Shown here: piece by piece, positions 1 to 8,127 of the stretch
Layout of the letters: every line of letters begins with the position of its first letter
Position numbering within the stretch: position 1 is the first letter of the stretch
From: Bacteroidota bacterium
GTDB taxonomy: Bacteria > Bacteroidota > Bacteroidia > Flavobacteriales_D > JABDKJ01
Length of the DNA stretch: 8,287 nt
Assembly (NCBI GenBank): GCA_027621335.1
Contig: JAQCAN010000101.1
Span: 1-8,287, forward strand
Direction: 5' to 3'
Notes under the pieces: generated by a model
The model's input: only the letters and a program-made list of their open reading frames with translations
Told to the model about the DNA's origin: nothing
Databases searched by the model: none
Program-made: the position numbers and the translations under genes

Positions 1-1023
1 GACATAGTCAAATTCTTCATTGTTGGTCTTAGTCCTCATTTCAGAGGTGGTTATGGTCGGGGTCATTTTGAAGCTCGTAGTCATACCAGGAACGGCATTC
101 ATCTGCATCCTGAAATGTGGCATATATGCACTGTGGATGACATCACGGGAATTGATCTTGAAATTGACTTCGCGGTCTACTGGGAGGTAGAAAACACCTT
201 TATCCACTACAATATCATCCTTAGCAAAATCATACATCGGATCATTCTTATCGAATCCAAGTACTCTGACTTTCAGGCGTTGAAGACGTTCTAGCTTTGC
301 TTCTCCCTCCTCATAAGCCGTCTCGGAAAGGATTTCGTTCTTCAACGAAGCTTCCAATGCTTTCATGTCAGCTTCTATGGTTTCCAATGTGGCATCATAT
401 ACTTCAGGAGTGATGATACCCAGTGGATTGCTGCCTGTAATGAAATTAAAAGATGAAGGACCTAAGGTTCGGTCTTCTCCGGCATATCTTGCAGTCCAAT
501 CGAATTGCTTGCCATATAGCTCTATCTCAATGGCATCCGCTTGAAGTTCCTTATCGGTTATGTCATTCCATACTATCAAACCATAAATGATAATGATAGC
601 CATGGTAAGCGCAGGAATGACCGTCCATATCATCTCCAATTTGTCATTGTGAGGATAGTAGAAGGCTTTCTCTCCCATTCTATAGCGGTACTTCCATGCA
701 AAGAACATCAAGAGGATATTCATCACCACGAATATGGCGCAGACCAGCCAGAGGTTGAATGCGAATAAAGTGTCGATCTCCTCACCGTGCATTGACGCAG
801 CTTCAGGAAGCATGGCATCCTTATAGCGGTAAATGAGATAGAAGAAGGACCCGATCAAGGCAATCAAAGTAACAATCCAGAGATTAGCATTCAGGTTGTT
901 GTCAGAGATGCTGATTTCTTCCTCGCGCTTTCCACTCAGCTTCTTTGCCAATTCATGCACGCGCACTGCTTGGGCAATGGCTGCCACTGCAAGAAGTACT
1001 ACTATGACTATGAGAAGTTTCAT
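1..1023 (-). CDS. coxB: Cytochrome c oxidase subunit II (partial, C-terminus beyond window)
   Basis: This is subunit II of an aa3-type haem-copper oxidase, which takes electrons from cytochrome c or directly from alternative complex III and passes them through CuA to subunit I. The frame is open for 341 codons from an ATG at 1023 and runs off the left edge. Hydrophobic segments lie at about residues 3-19, 48-65, 86-109 and 131-151. The last two match the usual subunit II hairpin, so the first two are extra. YGKQFDW (170-176) corresponds to the aromatic electron-entry region. The cupredoxin domain shows DVIHSAYMPHF with His297, the expected first CuA ligand, and VPGM (311-314). The CxxxC...H...M ligand loop should follow residue 341 and is not visible. 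Residues about 199-270 form a charged, probably helical insert. The gene starts 21 bases after actF, so it is probably co-transcribed, with coxA expected next. The identification is secure; only completeness is unknown. Confidence 0.95.
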   Translation of the reverse strand, partial: MKLLIVIVVLLAVAAIAQAVRVHELAKKLSGKREEEISISDNNLNANLWIVTLIALIGSFFYLIYRYKDAMLPEAASMHGEEIDTLFAFNLWLVCAIFVVMNILLMFFAWKYRYRMGEKAFYYPHNDKLEMIWTVIPALTMAIIIIYGLIVWNDITDKELQADAIEIELYGKQFDWTARYAGEDRTLGPSSFNFITGSNPLGIITPEVYDATLETIEADMKALEASLKNEILSETAYEEGEAKLERLQRLKVRVLGFDKNDPMYDFAKDDIVVDKGVFYLPVDREVNFKINSRDVIHSAYMPHFRMQMNAVPGMTTSFKMTPTITTSEMRTKTNNEEFDYV

Positions 1024-1030
1024 ATGCGTT

Positions 1031-1040
1031 CTTTCTCTCT
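1031..1040 (-). promoter_or_regulatory. Possible purine-rich ribosome binding site for coxB
   Basis: The minus strand reads AGAGAGAAAG, seven bases before the coxB ATG, inside the 21-base actF-coxB gap, the longest in the window. Composition and spacing suit ribosome binding, but there is no GGAGG core. Bacteroidota often do not rely on Shine-Dalgarno pairing, so this is tentative. It supports the ATG at 1023 as the coxB start. Confidence 0.35.
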
Positions 1041-1044
1041 GTAA

Positions 1045-2301
1045 TTAAATACTATGCTGGATACTTTCCTCTAGATAAGGACTGTTCTCAGGCACCAATC
1101 GTGCACTAGCAAGTGCTCTTAATGTTACAAGGATGAACAGACCTAGAAAGCCGATCATCATTCCAATTTCGGTAGGGTGGATTCCAGCCCAATGTTCGAA
1201 CATCACTCCTGGAATGACCATCAGATAGACATCGAACCAATGTCCGAAGAATATGATGGTTGAGATAGTGATGAGCAATCTCACATTACGCTTCGCATCT
1301 CTGGACATCAAGACCAGCATGGGAAGCGCAAAATTAATGAACATCATAGTGAACATCGGTACACCATATGTCTCGAATCTTGACTGGAAATACGTGACCT
1401 CTTCAGGGATATCCGAATACCAGATGAGCATGAATTGCGAAAACCACAGGTAGGTCCACAAGAAACTAGTGGCAAACACCCACTTCCCCATATCGTGAAC
1501 GTGGCTGTCATTGACATTTGGAAGAAGGCCTTTGCTCTTCAGATAGAGCACAAGGATCAAGCTGACTATCATGGAGGTTACCCACATACCGCTGAAGGTA
1601 TACCAACCGAACATAGTACTGAACCAGTGCGTATCGATGCTCATCACCCAATCCCATGACAAGGTACTAGAGAAAACCGCGAAGAAGACAAGGAATAGGG
1701 CTCCTCTCCTATAATTGGTCATATGGATGTTGATTCCACCTTCCTTATCCTCGCGCAAGGATTGCTTTCGGAAATAGTTCATGAAGAAGAGGAAGATCCC
1801 AAAATAAATGATGTTCCTGATCCACCAGAAGGGTAGGTTGAGGAAAGCAGACTTGCCTGCAATAATCGAGTCATACTCTTCATTGACTGCGGCCCCTTCT
1901 TCCAACGTATCGACAAAGTGGGGATGGCCTGACCCAAGGCTTGATTCTAAAACATACTCATGTGTAGCAGCGGGATCCATCCAGTGATAGATGTGATTCA
2001 TGTGAAGGCTGGCCCCGATGAATACTACGAGCAAGAGCCCTATACCATATGGGAGGAATCTCGATACGGCCTCATAGATCCTTCTCACCATCATGCTCCA
2101 AGCCGCCTCTGTAGCATATTGCAGTGCAATGAAGAAGAGTGCTCCTAGAGATATGAATGTGAAGAATAAGCCATTGATCAAGAGGTTCGCCCAGAACTGG
2201 TCGTGCTCTTGATACATATATCCTAGAATCAAGGAGATGACACCGATGGCCATCATCAGCAGCGAAATGATTCTTCCTCTATTGGTTACACTGAACTCCA
2301 T
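1045..2301 (-). CDS. actF: Alternative complex III subunit ActF (NrfD-like polytopic membrane protein)
   Basis: ActF is one of two NrfD-like integral membrane subunits of alternative complex III. In the family it is homologous to ActC, packs beside it, and is proposed to take part in proton movement rather than to hold the main quinol site. The protein has 418 residues and about ten hydrophobic helices. The first three are near residues 11-30, 37-62 and 82-100. A polar loop with several His (100-150) follows, then a helix starting around the WWIRNIIYFG block and six more. The C-terminal tail after TLRALASARL is short and charged. The ATG at 2301 follows the actE stop after only 2 bases, and AAGG sits immediately before the start, so translational coupling is likely. 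The family assignment rests on helix pattern, size and position between actE and coxB. A lone reading of the sequence could only say NrfD/PsrC-like. Confidence 0.93.
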   Translation of the reverse strand: MEFSVTNRGRIISLLMMAIGVISLILGYMYQEHDQFWANLLINGLFFTFISLGALFFIALQYATEAAWSMMVRRIYEAVSRFLPYGIGLLLVVFIGASLHMNHIYHWMDPAATHEYVLESSLGSGHPHFVDTLEEGAAVNEEYDSIIAGKSAFLNLPFWWIRNIIYFGIFLFFMNYFRKQSLREDKEGGINIHMTNYRRGALFLVFFAVFSSTLSWDWVMSIDTHWFSTMFGWYTFSGMWVTSMIVSLILVLYLKSKGLLPNVNDSHVHDMGKWVFATSFLWTYLWFSQFMLIWYSDIPEEVTYFQSRFETYGVPMFTMMFINFALPMLVLMSRDAKRNVRLLITISTIIFFGHWFDVYLMVIPGVMFEHWAGIHPTEIGMMIGFLGLFILVTLRALASARLVPENSPYLEESIQHSI

Positions 2302-2303
2302 CC

Positions 2304-2993
2304 TTAATCTTGCGTTTGGTTTTCATTCTCAGTTCCAGCATCTGCCGTTCCCTTCATTGCGGCTTCGACCGAAGCCCAATCGTATTTTTCATCACGGAGG
2401 GATTGTACATAGTGAACAAGTTTCCAGCGGTCTTCACGAGTGATCTGTCCTGCGTGTGAGCCCATGTTTCCTTTTCCGTAATTCAGAGTATGGAACATCT
2501 TTCCTTGAGTCAAGCCTTCAATGCCTTGGTAGGCTGGTGGTGCCGCGAATTTTCCTTTGGTCACTAGACCTCCATTGCCAGCTCCCTTTTCACCGTGGCA
2601 ATGGATACAGAAAATCTGATACTGTGCCTGTGCGTAGAGATATACCTCTTCATTGAACACCATTGGGTTCTTGAGTTCCCTGCCAGCTTGCTCATATCCC
2701 TCAGTTGTATTGGGGTAGGGATAAGGAAAATTGTACTTGGCCTTGTCCATATTGCCTGAGAATGGAATTGTTCCCTTTACAGGTAAGAGGGCAGTCAGTC
2801 GGTTAGCTAATGAATCGTTGATCCTGTCCCTGATCTCTCCATAATCGACATATTCCTCGATGGATGGAGTGCGGTACATGTCAGGCATGTACTCTATACC
2901 CGGACTCAGCGGGTCGGTGCTGCATGAACCCATGAGAATGACAAGTCCTGCTGAGAGGTATAAGGTCCACTTGGTATGCTTGGGAGTGTTCAT
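2304..2993 (-). CDS. actE: Alternative complex III subunit ActE, monohaem cytochrome c lipoprotein
   Basis: ActE is the monohaem cytochrome c of alternative complex III. It sits on the periplasmic face and is a likely electron exit towards cytochrome c or the oxidase. The 229-residue protein begins with a basic N-terminus and a hydrophobic stretch (9-22) ending in LMGSC, so Cys24 is the probable lipidated residue. Lipid anchoring of ActE is reported for the family. A 100-residue region follows, then a class I cytochrome c fold: CIHCH at 129-133 gives covalent haem attachment with His133 as axial ligand, and Met177 in GNMGSHAG is the likely second ligand. A C-terminal helix (REDRWKLVHYVQSL) closes the fold, and the tail is polar. 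The ATG at 2993 lies 10 bases after the actD stop, with AAGGA just upstream, and the next gene follows after 2 bases. At -3 and -2 the lipobox has Met and Gly, a mild departure from the consensus. Confidence 0.94.
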   Translation of the reverse strand: MNTPKHTKWTLYLSAGLVILMGSCSTDPLSPGIEYMPDMYRTPSIEEYVDYGEIRDRINDSLANRLTALLPVKGTIPFSGNMDKAKYNFPYPYPNTTEGYEQAGRELKNPMVFNEEVYLYAQAQYQIFCIHCHGEKGAGNGGLVTKGKFAAPPAYQGIEGLTQGKMFHTLNYGKGNMGSHAGQITREDRWKLVHYVQSLRDEKYDWASVEAAMKGTADAGTENENQTQD

Positions 2994-3003
2994 TATCCTT
3001 GGT

Positions 3004-3537
3004 TCAATATTGCTTGTGGTTCAACTCGAAGACTTCGGTTCCTTTCACTGCTTCCATGAGGTCTTCTGCCGACATGGAGTAATTCTCCTGTGAATCGATT
3101 TCCAATACGAACTTGTCATCCGTGGTCCTTGGATCTGGGTTCACAGCTGGCATCCCTGGAAGGGTGCGATTGCGAATCAGATAAGTGAAGGCCATGCCGT
3201 GAGCCGCGCAGAAGACGGTGAACTCGAACAAAATAGGAACGAAGGAAGGGACATTGAAATGATACGCGAAATTCGGCTTACCACCAATGTTCATGGGCCA
3301 GTCATGAATCATGAAATACCATGTGCCGAGCAGAGCCAAACTAAGACCCCCAAGGCCGAACATGAAGCTCACTATCCCAAGACGGGTTCTCTTGATTCCA
3401 ATGATGGGGTCAATCCCATGAATCGGGAAAGGAGAGTAGCAATCCTTGACCCTTACGCCTTTGGCCACCAAGTCCTTGGCAGCCTTGATCAAGGTCTGAT
3501 CGTCATCATACATCGCATATATCACACTATTCGCCAT
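3004..3537 (-). CDS. actD: Alternative complex III subunit ActD (DUF3341-type membrane protein)
   Basis: ActD is a small membrane subunit of alternative complex III with no known cofactor. It belongs to the DUF3341 type. I chose the ATG at 3537, giving 177 residues, because the product then begins MANSVIYAMYDDD, the usual ActD N-terminus, and starts 4 bases after the actC stop. The alternative ATG at 3567 would add ten residues and overlap actC by 26 bases. The cytoplasmic N-terminal part (about 1-55) looks like a small alpha/beta domain and ends in the conserved CYSPFPIHGID block. Two transmembrane helices follow, near residues 53-77 and 98-122, separated by a loop with NIGGKPNFAYHFNVPSF. 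The C-terminal tail is acidic (DDKFVLEIDSQENYS). Place in the operon and the paired helices make the assignment strong. Confidence 0.92.
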   Translation of the reverse strand: MANSVIYAMYDDDQTLIKAAKDLVAKGVRVKDCYSPFPIHGIDPIIGIKRTRLGIVSFMFGLGGLSLALLGTWYFMIHDWPMNIGGKPNFAYHFNVPSFVPILFEFTVFCAAHGMAFTYLIRNRTLPGMPAVNPDPRTTDDKFVLEIDSQENYSMSAEDLMEAVKGTEVFELNHKQY

Positions 3538-3541
3538 AAGG

Positions 3542-4912
3542 TCAATGCTTGGATTTGTATTCTTCACCGCTGACCTTCAGAATACTCTTTAGCTCATTCA
3601 AAGCCAAGACTGGGAAGAATCGTGCGAAAAGAAGGAAAAGGGTGAAAAAGATTCCGATAGTACCAATGAATACGCCTATGTCCACAAAGGTCGGGTGGAA
3701 CCATGTCCAACTAGAAGGAACGTAATCCCTGTGCAGAGAAGTCACAATGATTACAAATCGTTCAAACCACATACCTATGTTCACGATAATCGACATAAAG
3801 AAAGTGAAGCCTAAACTGGTCCTCAGTTTCTTGAACCAGAACAACTGGGGAGAGATGACGTTACAAGTCATCATCGCCCAATAGGCCCAAGCGTAAGGTC
3901 CTGAAAAACGGTTGATGAAGGCATAGGATTCATACTCTACTCCTGAGTACCATGACATAAAGAGCTCAGTGATGTAGGCCACACCGACTATAGAACCGGT
4001 CACGATGATGACGATGTTCATGTACTCGATGTGCTTGATGGTCACATAATTCTCCAATTTCATGGTCTTCCTCATAATCAGCATAAGCGTCTGTACCATG
4101 GCGAATCCAGAGAAAACTGCTCCAGAAACGAAGTATGGAGGGAAGATGGTGGTGTGCCAACCAGGAATCACCGAAGTGGCGAAGTCCATGGATACGATCG
4201 AGTGGACTGAGAATACAAGAGGAGTAGCTATACCAGCCAGTACCAAGGATACCTCTTCGAATCGGGTCCAGTGCTTAGCTTTTCCGCTCCATCCGAAGCT
4301 CAAGAAACCATAGATCTTCTTTGCCATCGGGGTTTTCATACGATCCCGGATGGTGGCGAAGTCGGGAATAAGACCAATGTACCAGAAGACCAAGGACACG
4401 GTGAAATATGTAGAGATCGCGAACACGTCCCAAAGCAGTGGAGAGTTGAAGTTCACCCAAAGCGAACCGAACTGATTAGGAAGTGGGAACACAAAATACG
4501 CCAACCAGATCCTTCCCATGTGGATTCCAGGGAAGAGAGCAGCCATCATAACGGCAAAGATGGTCATCGCCTCAGCAGAGCGGTTGATGGCCATTCTCCA
4601 GCGCTGACGGAACAAGAGCAATACTGCTGAGATAAGCGTTCCTGCGTGACCGATTCCGACCCACCACACGAAGTTGGTGATGTCCCAAGCCCATCCAACG
4701 GTCTTATTCAGTCCCCATACTCCTATACCTGTCCCTATGAGGTAGAGGATACATCCGATTCCCCAAAGAGCAATGATGGATGATATGGTTATAGCAATGT
4801 ACCATCCTTTAGGCGCCTTGTTCTCTATGGGATTGATGACATCACTGGTGATGTCCCCATAAGACTTCTGTCCTAGGATAAGAGGTTGTCGTATTGCTGC
4901 TTCTTTGAACAT
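3542..4912 (-). CDS. actC: Alternative complex III subunit ActC (NrfD-like, quinol-binding membrane subunit)
   Basis: ActC is the NrfD/PsrC-like membrane subunit that binds and oxidises menaquinol beneath the iron-sulphur domain of ActB. The 456-residue protein has an amphipathic N-terminus (1-35, beginning MFKEAAIRQPLILG) that probably contacts ActB, then about ten hydrophobic helices; the first spans about 37-60. Blocks typical of ActC are visible: NFVWWVGIGHAGT with His89, LFPGIHMGRIW with His131, and PLLWDVFAIS with Asp162. His131 and Asp162 are my candidates for quinol-site residues by analogy with solved complexes; I have not aligned them. FNFVWWVGIGHAG-type and FPGIHMGR blocks separate it from generic polysulfide reductase PsrC. 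The gene starts 12 bases after the actB stop and ends 4 bases before actD, with no clear Shine-Dalgarno sequence, suggesting coupled translation within one transcript. Confidence 0.95.
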   Translation of the reverse strand: MFKEAAIRQPLILGQKSYGDITSDVINPIENKAPKGWYIAITISSIIALWGIGCILYLIGTGIGVWGLNKTVGWAWDITNFVWWVGIGHAGTLISAVLLLFRQRWRMAINRSAEAMTIFAVMMAALFPGIHMGRIWLAYFVFPLPNQFGSLWVNFNSPLLWDVFAISTYFTVSLVFWYIGLIPDFATIRDRMKTPMAKKIYGFLSFGWSGKAKHWTRFEEVSLVLAGIATPLVFSVHSIVSMDFATSVIPGWHTTIFPPYFVSGAVFSGFAMVQTLMLIMRKTMKLENYVTIKHIEYMNIVIIVTGSIVGVAYITELFMSWYSGVEYESYAFINRFSGPYAWAYWAMMTCNVISPQLFWFKKLRTSLGFTFFMSIIVNIGMWFERFVIIVTSLHRDYVPSSWTWFHPTFVDIGVFIGTIGIFFTLFLLFARFFPVLALNELKSILKVSGEEYKSKH

Positions 4913-4924
4913 ACTCTGTTGCGT

Positions 4925-7900
4925 TTAAGCTAAGTTCTCTTCTCGGTTCCTTACTTTGACCATGTAATTGATACTTGGTCGTGTCCCTACTTCTTCAAGG
5001 GCAAGGTAGGCCCGCTTGTCGTTGCGCTTTTGATGCACCTTCGAATTCACATCATTCAAGTCACCGAAGGTGATGCAATCATTGGGGCAAGCTTCTGAAC
5101 AAGCCGTTGTGAAGCTGCCATCAGGCACTGCGACACCTTTAAGCTTGGCATCCAGCTTTCCAGCTTGGATGCGCTGCATGCACATGCTGCACTTCTCCAT
5201 CACTCCTCTAGAACGAACGGTCACGTCAGGATTCAAGACCATACGTCCCATCATGTCCTGAGAAGGGTTCACTTCACTGAACTTGGCATAGGCCTTATAG
5301 TTGAACCAGTTGAACCTACGCACTTTGTAAGGGCAGTTGTTCGCACAGTAACGTGTTCCGATGCAGCGGTTGTAGGTCATTTGATTCAGACCCTCATTAG
5401 AGTGCGTGGTTGCAGCAACTGGACAGACCGTCTCACACGGAGCATGATTACAATGCTGACACATCATTGGCATATGGACCACGGATGGATTCTCTGAAGG
5501 CACCTCCATCTCGCTATACATCTCGATGGTCCCTAGATCTTCTTCCATGGCCCTCTCCTTGGTCATATCGGAGGTGAAATAACGGTCGATTCTCAACCAG
5601 TGCATATCCCTGGACCTGCGCACTTCATCTTTTCCTACAACAGGAACATTATTCTCGGTGTGGCAGGCAGTGATACACGCGCCACAGCCCAAACAGGAAC
5701 TAAGATCGATACTCAATCCCCACCAATGTCCGATTCCCTCTACCGGATGTGGATCCCATAGGTCCACTTCGCTCACTGGCTTATCTATGATTTCACCTCC
5801 CTCATGAACCTTAAGGGTATGGGGTTTATTATAGGACTCTACATCACCGTTCTTGTAATTGGACCATGTGGTCTCCTTCAGAACAGATTCCCTGTCCATG
5901 ATGGTATGATGGGTCTGGGTAGAGGCGATCGGATAGGTTTCACCAGTTCCAGTGACCGTTGCTCCAGTGAGTCGATATGAAGGCATTCCAGCGTTCATAA
6001 GCACCAGAGGATAGGCGTTTCCTCCAATAGGTTTTTTATTACCCGCTTCGTCAAGGTCGTAACCTCCGTATTCTTTGGTCTGGAAGGCAGCATTCCCAAT
6101 GTTCTCGCCATTCGCACCTCGTCCATATCCTAAAGCGATACCGATGGTGCCGATCTTCTGACCAGGAACAGGAACGACAGGGAGTGTCAAGTCCACTCCA
6201 TTGACGCTTACTGTTGCAGTATGAGCGGGAAGTTCTTCACGCATATATAGGTTGAAGCCCATCTCAGCCGCTTGGGCAGGAGACATGGTGATGTAGTTGT
6301 CCCAGCATACCTTGGTGATCGGGTCAGGTAATTCCTGCATCCAAGGATTAGTCGAGTGAACACCAGTTCCAGCTCCAGCTTTGGAATATAAGACTACCTC
6401 TATACCACCGGCATTGTCAGACATGGACTTCACAGCAGAGAGCGAGGCACTCAGGTCGAACTCAGAGCTGCCTTCTTCAGAGCCTTCGATGGAGGAAGAG
6501 GAGGACATTGATAGGTCGACCGAACCATTGTGTAAGGCATAGTTCCAAAACTCGTCAGTCGCATAAGTGGACTGCATGTCGGCCATGCCATTCCAGTTTG
6601 ACTTGATGAACTCGTAATAGCTTGTCTCGTTGCCAGCGGCCTTGAGGACAGTCTCCTGATACTGCCTGGTGTTGTAAAGAGGCTGTATAGTCGGTTGTGA
6701 CAGGGCATAATGTCCAGTGATGACGTTATGGTCATTCCACGACTCCAACGCGTGATGGTTCGGAAGTATAAAGCTGCACTTCGAAGCTGTCTCATCGGCA
6801 TGTGAAGAGAAGGAGAATGAAGCGCCCACCTTAGCGAGGCCAGTGTTGAACTCAACAGCCCTCGGGCTATCATATGAAGGATTGACGCCATGCATCAGCA
6901 TGACTGCCACGCCTTCTTTGTTCATCCTATCGACCAATGCATTGAAAGCGGTGCTGTCACCATTGGCCAATCGAACGGTCTTGTCCGTGCGAACGGTCTT
7001 TCCAATGTTTCCAAGAGCCGAGTTGATCTGTGCAGTAATGTTCTGACAGTGGATGTCGTTGTTCCCTGCGACCACCAATGATGCACCACGAGCCCCTTTC
7101 AAGGCTTCTGCAGCTCCTTTGGTCATTTCTGACATGGCGTTGGTCGAGCCTTGACCGGTGATGTGATTGAGGATACTAGCCAAGACCAACCCTTCTTCAG
7201 ATGGTTTGATGGCTTTACGGACATCTGCATTACTACCTGCAAGGCTCATGATGGACTCGAACTGGTAGTGCTTGGACATCCAATCTCCCTCGGGCTTTCT
7301 TCTGCTTCCGTAGGCTGTCGTGTACTGAGCGGACAATGGGAAGTCGGTCATGAAGTCGGCCGCCACACTGACCACTACTTTAGCCCCAGCGAAGTCGAAG
7401 TAGGGCATTCCGGATGCACCGACTACATTCCTATAGGCTTTGCCTATGGCTTCGAAACTGATAGGGGAATAAGGGACATGGGTGATGACTGCTTGAGGGT
7501 AAGCGGCCTTGAGTTCACCTACAGCGGCCTCAGTGGACGGGCTGGCAATGGGCTCGGTCAGTATGACCACTTCTGATCCAGACGCATTTGCTGCTGTCAA
7601 AGCATCCTTCAAGCCTTGATCGGCCTCATCCCAAGAGATGGGCGAGCTTCCTTTCATAGGACCTTGAAGGCGAGTGCCATCATAGAGAGACAGGACAGAA
7701 CCTATCATCCTGGCATTGACCGAGCCATGACCATGGTCACGGTTACCCTTTATGTATATAGGGCGACCCTCACGGGTCTTGACCAGAATGGAACCATAAT
7801 CAAAACCATCATGAAAGGTGCTTGCGTAGTAAGTCGGCATTCCAGGCGTGACTTCCTCTGGCTTGTTCACATACGGAATAGCTCTCACCACAGGAGTCTC

Positions 7901-8125
7901 ACATGCCGCTAAAGTGGCAGCTCCAACACTGAAGCCAAGGAATTTCAAGAAATCCCTTCGGCCTGAACTCAAGTTGGCCTCACCAGCACCGGATACAAAT
8001 TCATCGACCGTCAAGTCTGAATTGAATTCATTCTTGGCAGAATCCATGAACTCTTTGGTCTCATGGAGGTCTTCCATGCCGGTCCAATATCTATTCTCAG
8101 TTCCCATAGAGTCGTTCTGATTCAT
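4925..8125 (-). CDS. actB: Alternative complex III subunit ActB, iron-sulphur/molybdopterin-oxidoreductase-like Tat lipoprotein
   Basis: ActB carries electrons from quinol at ActC to the haem subunits. I chose the ATG at 8125 (1066 residues, 2 bases after the actA stop) over a GTG at 8140 that would overlap actA; an ATG at 8107 is also possible. Residues 1-55 are an extension containing RYWTGMEDL, followed by a Tat motif GRRDFLKFLG (Arg56, Arg57) and a lipobox LAAC, making Cys75 the probable lipid anchor. Residues about 80-780 resemble molybdopterin oxidoreductases but show no N-terminal Cys cluster; in solved complexes this domain has no molybdenum. Residues about 795-1066 hold ferredoxin-like cluster sites: C811/814/817/821, C889/892/897/901, C921/927/931 and C979/982/1009/1013. 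The third has Thr924 where a fourth Cys is usual, fitting three [4Fe-4S] and one [3Fe-4S]. A serine-rich acidic segment lies near 538-562. NCBI-style names include TAT-variant-translocated molybdopterin oxidoreductase. Confidence 0.95.
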   Translation of the reverse strand: MNQNDSMGTENRYWTGMEDLHETKEFMDSAKNEFNSDLTVDEFVSGAGEANLSSGRRDFLKFLGFSVGAATLAACETPVVRAIPYVNKPEEVTPGMPTYYASTFHDGFDYGSILVKTREGRPIYIKGNRDHGHGSVNARMIGSVLSLYDGTRLQGPMKGSSPISWDEADQGLKDALTAANASGSEVVILTEPIASPSTEAAVGELKAAYPQAVITHVPYSPISFEAIGKAYRNVVGASGMPYFDFAGAKVVVSVAADFMTDFPLSAQYTTAYGSRRKPEGDWMSKHYQFESIMSLAGSNADVRKAIKPSEEGLVLASILNHITGQGSTNAMSEMTKGAAEALKGARGASLVVAGNNDIHCQNITAQINSALGNIGKTVRTDKTVRLANGDSTAFNALVDRMNKEGVAVMLMHGVNPSYDSPRAVEFNTGLAKVGASFSFSSHADETASKCSFILPNHHALESWNDHNVITGHYALSQPTIQPLYNTRQYQETVLKAAGNETSYYEFIKSNWNGMADMQSTYATDEFWNYALHNGSVDLSMSSSSSIEGSEEGSSEFDLSASLSAVKSMSDNAGGIEVVLYSKAGAGTGVHSTNPWMQELPDPITKVCWDNYITMSPAQAAEMGFNLYMREELPAHTATVSVNGVDLTLPVVPVPGQKIGTIGIALGYGRGANGENIGNAAFQTKEYGGYDLDEAGNKKPIGGNAYPLVLMNAGMPSYRLTGATVTGTGETYPIASTQTHHTIMDRESVLKETTWSNYKNGDVESYNKPHTLKVHEGGEIIDKPVSEVDLWDPHPVEGIGHWWGLSIDLSSCLGCGACITACHTENNVPVVGKDEVRRSRDMHWLRIDRYFTSDMTKERAMEEDLGTIEMYSEMEVPSENPSVVHMPMMCQHCNHAPCETVCPVAATTHSNEGLNQMTYNRCIGTRYCANNCPYKVRRFNWFNYKAYAKFSEVNPSQDMMGRMVLNPDVTVRSRGVMEKCSMCMQRIQAGKLDAKLKGVAVPDGSFTTACSEACPNDCITFGDLNDVNSKVHQKRNDKRAYLALEEVGTRPSINYMVKVRNREENLA

Positions 8126-8127
8126 AA

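Noticed and set aside
541..768. A 75-codon plus-strand open frame opposite coxB
   Set aside because: Overlaps the coxB coding region on the other strand; the coxB frame has clear conserved motifs and explains the sequence.
1024..1044. The actF-coxB gap as an internal promoter or terminator
   Set aside because: At 21 bases it is too short for a terminator hairpin, and no -33/-7 Bacteroidota promoter pattern is visible; only a purine-rich ribosome-site candidate is supported.
4271..4630. A 119-codon plus-strand open frame opposite actC
   Set aside because: Antisense to the conserved ActC frame; the translation is polar, with no family resemblance.
5941..6372. A short direct repeat, caccagttccag, at 5941 and 6361
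   Set aside because: Twelve bases, occurring twice within actB where both copies encode Gly-Thr-Gly-type peptides; compatible with chance and codon use, with no flanking symmetry.
6451..6891. A 146-codon minus-strand open frame in another phase inside actB
   Set aside because: It is entirely within actB, rich in Ser, Arg and Met with no recognisable domain, and is a by-product of the coding bias of the real frame.
7151..7576. A 141-codon plus-strand open frame opposite actB
   Set aside because: Antisense to a well-supported gene, with no ribosome site, domain or neighbouring plus-strand gene; treated as a shadow.
4925..8125. ActB as an active molybdenum enzyme such as a formate dehydrogenase or polysulfide reductase
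   Set aside because: The molybdopterin-like domain lacks the N-terminal Cys cluster and any evident Cys/Sec active site, it is fused to the iron-sulphur domain, and the gene context is alternative complex III.
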